NCBI RefSeq assembly: GCF_003710905.1 | Contig: NZ_RHHV01000019.1 | Span: forward strand, 233,402-297,401 | DNA length: 64,000 bases | Reading direction: 5' to 3' | Origin: Brevibacillus parabrevis | Lineage (GTDB): Bacteria > Bacillota > Bacilli > Brevibacillales > Brevibacillaceae | Shown here: positions 61,174 to 64,000 of the stretch, in pieces | How positions within the stretch are numbered: the stretch's first letter is position 1 | Layout: every line of letters starts with the position of its first letter | Translations under genes and position numbers: made by a program | Notes under the pieces: model-generated | What the model was told of the DNA's origin: nothing | The model's input: the letters and a program-made list of their open reading frames with translations, nothing else | The model's database searches: none

Positions 61174-64000
61174 TTACTTCTCGCTTGTATCTGCGAGTTG
61201 CTCCGTGCCGTCTGCGGTCTGGTATGCGGCATGTGGCATGGTGGCCTCCGCAATCTCAGCAAAAGCCCAATGCGTCTGTGGAACGTCTTTCCAGATCATC
61301 TTCGTCATGCCTTCAAGCGGTCCCCTGCCCGTTACGCGATTGAACAGAGCCGTTGCTTCCGCACGAGTCAGTCCCTGATCTGGATGGAATAATCCATCGA
61401 CATATCCTTTCATGATGCCTTGCTCGACAACAGCGGCAACCTGCCATACGGCCCAATGACCTTGTACATCTGCAAAAGGCAGATCCCTTTTGGCCGTATA
61501 CAAGTTTTTCCACTTGGCGATAATACTTGCCATTTGCGCGCGTGTCACAATTGCCTCGGGATGGAACAAACCATTGGCGTCTCCACTCATCAATCCGGCA
61601 TCGCGCACCTTTTGAATCGATGCTGCAGCCCAGTGGCCAGCTTTTACATCTGCAAATACGCCGTTCTCTTGTGGAACAGATTGACCTGTCTCTTGCAGGA
61701 AAGACGCTAACATCGCAGCCATTTCCGCACGAGTCAAGATTCGGTTTGGCTGGAATGTCCCGTTCGGGTAGCCGACCATATACGCCGGATGTTCTACATA
61801 CAACTGTTTGCCTTTCAAGGAGAGAATCGTGAACGTGCTGAACTTGCTGATTTCAATCTCGATACCGACAGGCTTTCCGTTTTCGTCGTAACGAATGGTT
61901 CCTGTCTTCAGCTCCTTCTCATCGTCCGCATGCTCTACAAAAACGGCAAGCGTAGAGAGGAAAACCTGCAAATCATCCTGATTTTTCGGCAGCTCGACAT
62001 CCTCCAACGGGAAAGTGACACGCGTTCGGTGGTTGCTGTAGTTGGTTTCAATAGTCATCGGCTTGCCCACGACTTGTACTTGCTGTCCACCCGTTGCTCG
62101 CTGGACGATCTCGTCGTCAATCGCTTGCTGTGCTATCTCTTTTTTGTCTTGTGAATTGGTAATCGGTACAATTCGGAAATACAGCTTGTCTGACAACATC
62201 GCCAAAGTTTCTCTTGGAATGGTAATGACGACATCTTTTGTGCGAATCTCAAGCGCAACCCGCTGCTGCTTGATCAGCTCAAGGGCATTTGTCGGCACTG
62301 TTACCAAGATTTCATCAGCCGGACTGCCCGGTAGATCATCAATCGCAATTCGAATGATGTCTTTTTTGTTTTGCTCTGCTCTTTGCAAAATGGCTTTGGC
62401 TGTTTCCTGATGCAAGACGACTTCGTCTGCTTTTTTGTTTTTGGAGGTGGTAGTGCGTACGATTTCAAGCGGCTCGAACACAATTCCTTCGTTACCTGCC
62501 TCGACTTTGACAGTTCGCGTCTGGTCCTGTGGAGTTGTTTCCGGCTGCTTGCGCCGCTCCTCTTTATCTTTTTTGTCATCGTCACGCTCTCTGTCCCGCG
62601 TCGCTGCCCTGACCGTCACTTTGACGCTGGCCCCCAAACGCTCCGGATTTTCTACATCATCCGGCAGGTTGACCAAAATCCCTTCCACGGTGAAACGCTG
62701 CTTTTCCTCGCTGTCAGGATCATAGTCGGCGCTGTCGACATCCCAGCGGACTTCGACTTCAAGTGTGCTATCGTCATCCAACGTTACCCTGACCTCTTCG
62801 GGGAGTCCCAAAGCAGAGGCTGTTTTTCTTGTGCCGTTTTTTACATCATCGATCGCTTCCGGGTTTCGGACTTTGACGATTTTGCGGACCTGCTCATTTT
62901 CAGCACGGACTCGCACCTGAATGCTGGCTGTGAGATCTTTGCTGTTGGTTACCCCTTTTGGCAGCTTCACCAATTCTCCTGTTACGGTAAAGCTTTGACT
63001 TTCCTTGCTTTCGGGATCGTAATCAGCTTCAGAGACAGCCCAATCGACGCTGACAGAAAGCTTGCTGTCGTCATCGAGCGTCACTTCGACCCGCTCAGGC
63101 AGTCCCAACGCTTCTGCCGTTTTCGGCGTCCCATTGGAAAGGCCCGTGATTGGCGCCAGTTCAGCCACGCGGACAATATCGGTTTCTTTTGCCGAGTCTG
63201 CTAAAACGGTCACCTGAATGCTGGCTGTCAAGTTTTGCGGGTTGGTAATGCCGCCTGGCAGATGAACCAGGTTGCCTTGAACGGTAAACGTCTGCTTTTC
63301 TTTGCTGTCAGGATCGTATGAGGCATCCGCTACCATCCAGTCCACATCTACTTCGATCGTTGCACCGCTATTCAACGTCACTTCTACCTGCGAAGGCAAG
63401 CCTAGCGCGGAGGCTGTTTTCGCCGTGCCGTTTGGCAAGCCAGTTATCGCCGGAGCCGGTTTGACATTGGTCACCACGATGCTTGGTACGTAGATGGAGT
63501 AAGATTCTGTCATGACCGAGCTGTCTGTCATGCCTGACTTTGTTGCCATGGCTTTGATCGTGAGTGCGCTGTTTACAGGAATTGCTGTGCTGTAAACGTC
63601 GCTGCTTGCTGTCGGTGTGCTGCCGTCTGTTGTGTAATAGATGGTCGCTCCCGGTGTGGTAGTTTTCAGGGTGACAGGTGTTCCCGGTGTGACTACTCCA
63701 CTGCCTGGTGCTGCCGTTGGCGTCGCTACTTGCGGTTGCGGCAACGGGGTTATGGTATAGCTTTCGCTCATTACTGTGCTGTCCGTCATGCCTGCTTTCA
63801 CGGCAATTGCTTTGATGGTCATCGCACTGTTGACCGGAATGGCTGAGTTGTTGTACACATTGCTGCTTGTTGTTGGCGTGTTGCCGTCTGTCGTGTAGTA
63901 GATCGTCGCTCCTGGTGTGGTTGTACTCAACGCGACCATCGTTCCTGATGGGACTGCCCCTCCGCTTGGCGCTGCTGTCGGTGTCGCTACTTGCGGTTGC
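61174..64000 (-). CDS. SLH-anchored surface protein, 5' end beyond the window
   Basis: 941 residues of the C-terminal part are visible; the frame is open to the window edge. Order: two chitobiase C-terminal-like modules (ATIYYTTDG and similar), linked by QPQVATPTAAP; three Ig-like modules of the same Big_4 pattern as in the large surface protein (GLPNGTAKTASALGLP and so on); a charged linker (DRERDDDKKDKEERRK); a 250-residue beta-rich domain; then three SLH domains (GYPNGTFQPNRILTRAEM, GLFHPEAIVTRAQM, GLFHPDQGLTRAEA), which bind pyruvylated wall polysaccharide. It therefore sits in the cell surface layer. Ligand and role are unknown; the chitobiase-type modules hint at carbohydrate context only. 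Confidence 0.92.
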   Translation of the reverse strand, partial: QPQVATPTAAPSGGAVPSGTMVALSTTTPGATIYYTTDGNTPTTSSNVYNNSAIPVNSAMTIKAIAVKAGMTDSTVMSESYTITPLPQPQVATPTAAPGSGVVTPGTPVTLKTTTPGATIYYTTDGSTPTASSDVYSTAIPVNSALTIKAMATKSGMTDSSVMTESYSIYVPSIVVTNVKPAPAITGLPNGTAKTASALGLPSQVEVTLNSGATIEVDVDWMVADASYDPDSKEKQTFTVQGNLVHLPGGITNPQNLTASIQVTVLADSAKETDIVRVAELAPITGLSNGTPKTAEALGLPERVEVTLDDDSKLSVSVDWAVSEADYDPESKESQSFTVTGELVKLPKGVTNSKDLTASIQVRVRAENEQVRKIVKVRNPEAIDDVKNGTRKTASALGLPEEVRVTLDDDSTLEVEVRWDVDSADYDPDSEEKQRFTVEGILVNLPDDVENPERLGASVKVTVRAATRDRERDDDKKDKEERRKQPETTPQDQTRTVKVEAGNEGIVFEPLEIVRTTTSKNKKADEVVLHQETAKAILQRAEQNKKDIIRIAIDDLPGSPADEILVTVPTNALELIKQQRVALEIRTKDVVITIPRETLAMLSDKLYFRIVPITNSQDKKEIAQQAIDDEIVQRATGGQQVQVVGKPMTIETNYSNHRTRVTFPLEDVELPKNQDDLQVFLSTLAVFVEHADDEKELKTGTIRYDENGKPVGIEIEISKFSTFTILSLKGKQLYVEHPAYMVGYPNGTFQPNRILTRAEMAAMLASFLQETGQSVPQENGVFADVKAGHWAAASIQKVRDAGLMSGDANGLFHPEAIVTRAQMASIIAKWKNLYTAKRDLPFADVQGHWAVWQVAAVVEQGIMKGYVDGLFHPDQGLTRAEATALFNRVTGRGPLEGMTKMIWKDVPQTHWAFAEIAEATMPHAAYQTADGTEQLADTSEK

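Overview
The window looks like chromosomal DNA of a Gram-positive, spore-former-type bacterium of the Bacillota, most likely a Brevibacillus or other Paenibacillaceae. Grounds: purine-rich ribosome-binding sites before nearly every gene, many lipoprotein signal sequences, an SLH-anchored surface protein, Fur boxes of the 7-1-7 Bacillus type, a Btr-like AraC/binding-protein fusion, and a BceAB-type transporter. There are no rRNA or tRNA genes, no phage genes, no CRISPR array and no intact insertion sequence. The genus assignment is inference from gene content; no species call is possible from sequence reading alone.

Layout. 1-2.4 kb: the start of a fatty-acid desaturase and two unrecognised genes. 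2.5-8.7 kb: siderophore uptake (two binding lipoproteins, a fused double permease, a Btr-like regulator). 8.8-9.9 kb: a small AT-rich islet with two small exported or membrane proteins. 10-12.7 kb: a BceAB-type transporter. 13-14 kb: a third siderophore-binding lipoprotein; the binding-protein promoters carry Fur boxes. 14.2-21 kb: a metallo-beta-lactamase-fold hydrolase, an exported amidohydrolase, a MarR regulator with a DHA2 drug exporter, a phosphoesterase whose 3' end is triplicated as a 116-bp tandem repeat, and PsiE. 21-27.5 kb: an ECF sigma/anti-sigma pair, a large two-headed hybrid histidine kinase and an A24 prepilin peptidase. 27.6-33.6 kb: a DadA-like oxidase and a locus resembling Bacillus lnrJKLMN, in which the response regulator gene has an internal deletion. 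33.8-35.8 kb: a TetR/MFS exporter pair. 35.8-36.7 kb: a leucine-rich-repeat gene with a damaged start.

36.8-53.5 kb is the most coherent block: two operons on the minus strand. The distal one (53.3 to 45.9 kb) encodes an oligopeptide ABC transporter (DppBCDF type), an M29 aminopeptidase, an M19 dipeptidase and an unusual three-part regulator. The proximal one (45.7 to 36.8 kb) encodes two oligopeptide-binding lipoproteins, two class C beta-lactamase-like serine hydrolases, a dipeptide-epimerase-type enzyme, a GNAT acetyltransferase and a C45 acyltransferase/peptidase. Both operons carry the same 20-bp direct-repeat element (19 of 20 bases identical) in front of their first gene, so I infer they form one regulon for import and breakdown of unusual peptides (D-residue-containing and/or N-acylated), probably governed by the regulator at 45.9-47.2 kb.

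53.6-64 kb carries surface proteins: a 1.8-kresidue secreted protein with many Ig-like modules and an 18-bp (PTDPGT) repeat tract under a Fur box, a DoxX-like membrane protein, a SAM-dependent methyltransferase, and the C-terminal part of an SLH-anchored protein that shares the same Ig-like module and runs off the window.
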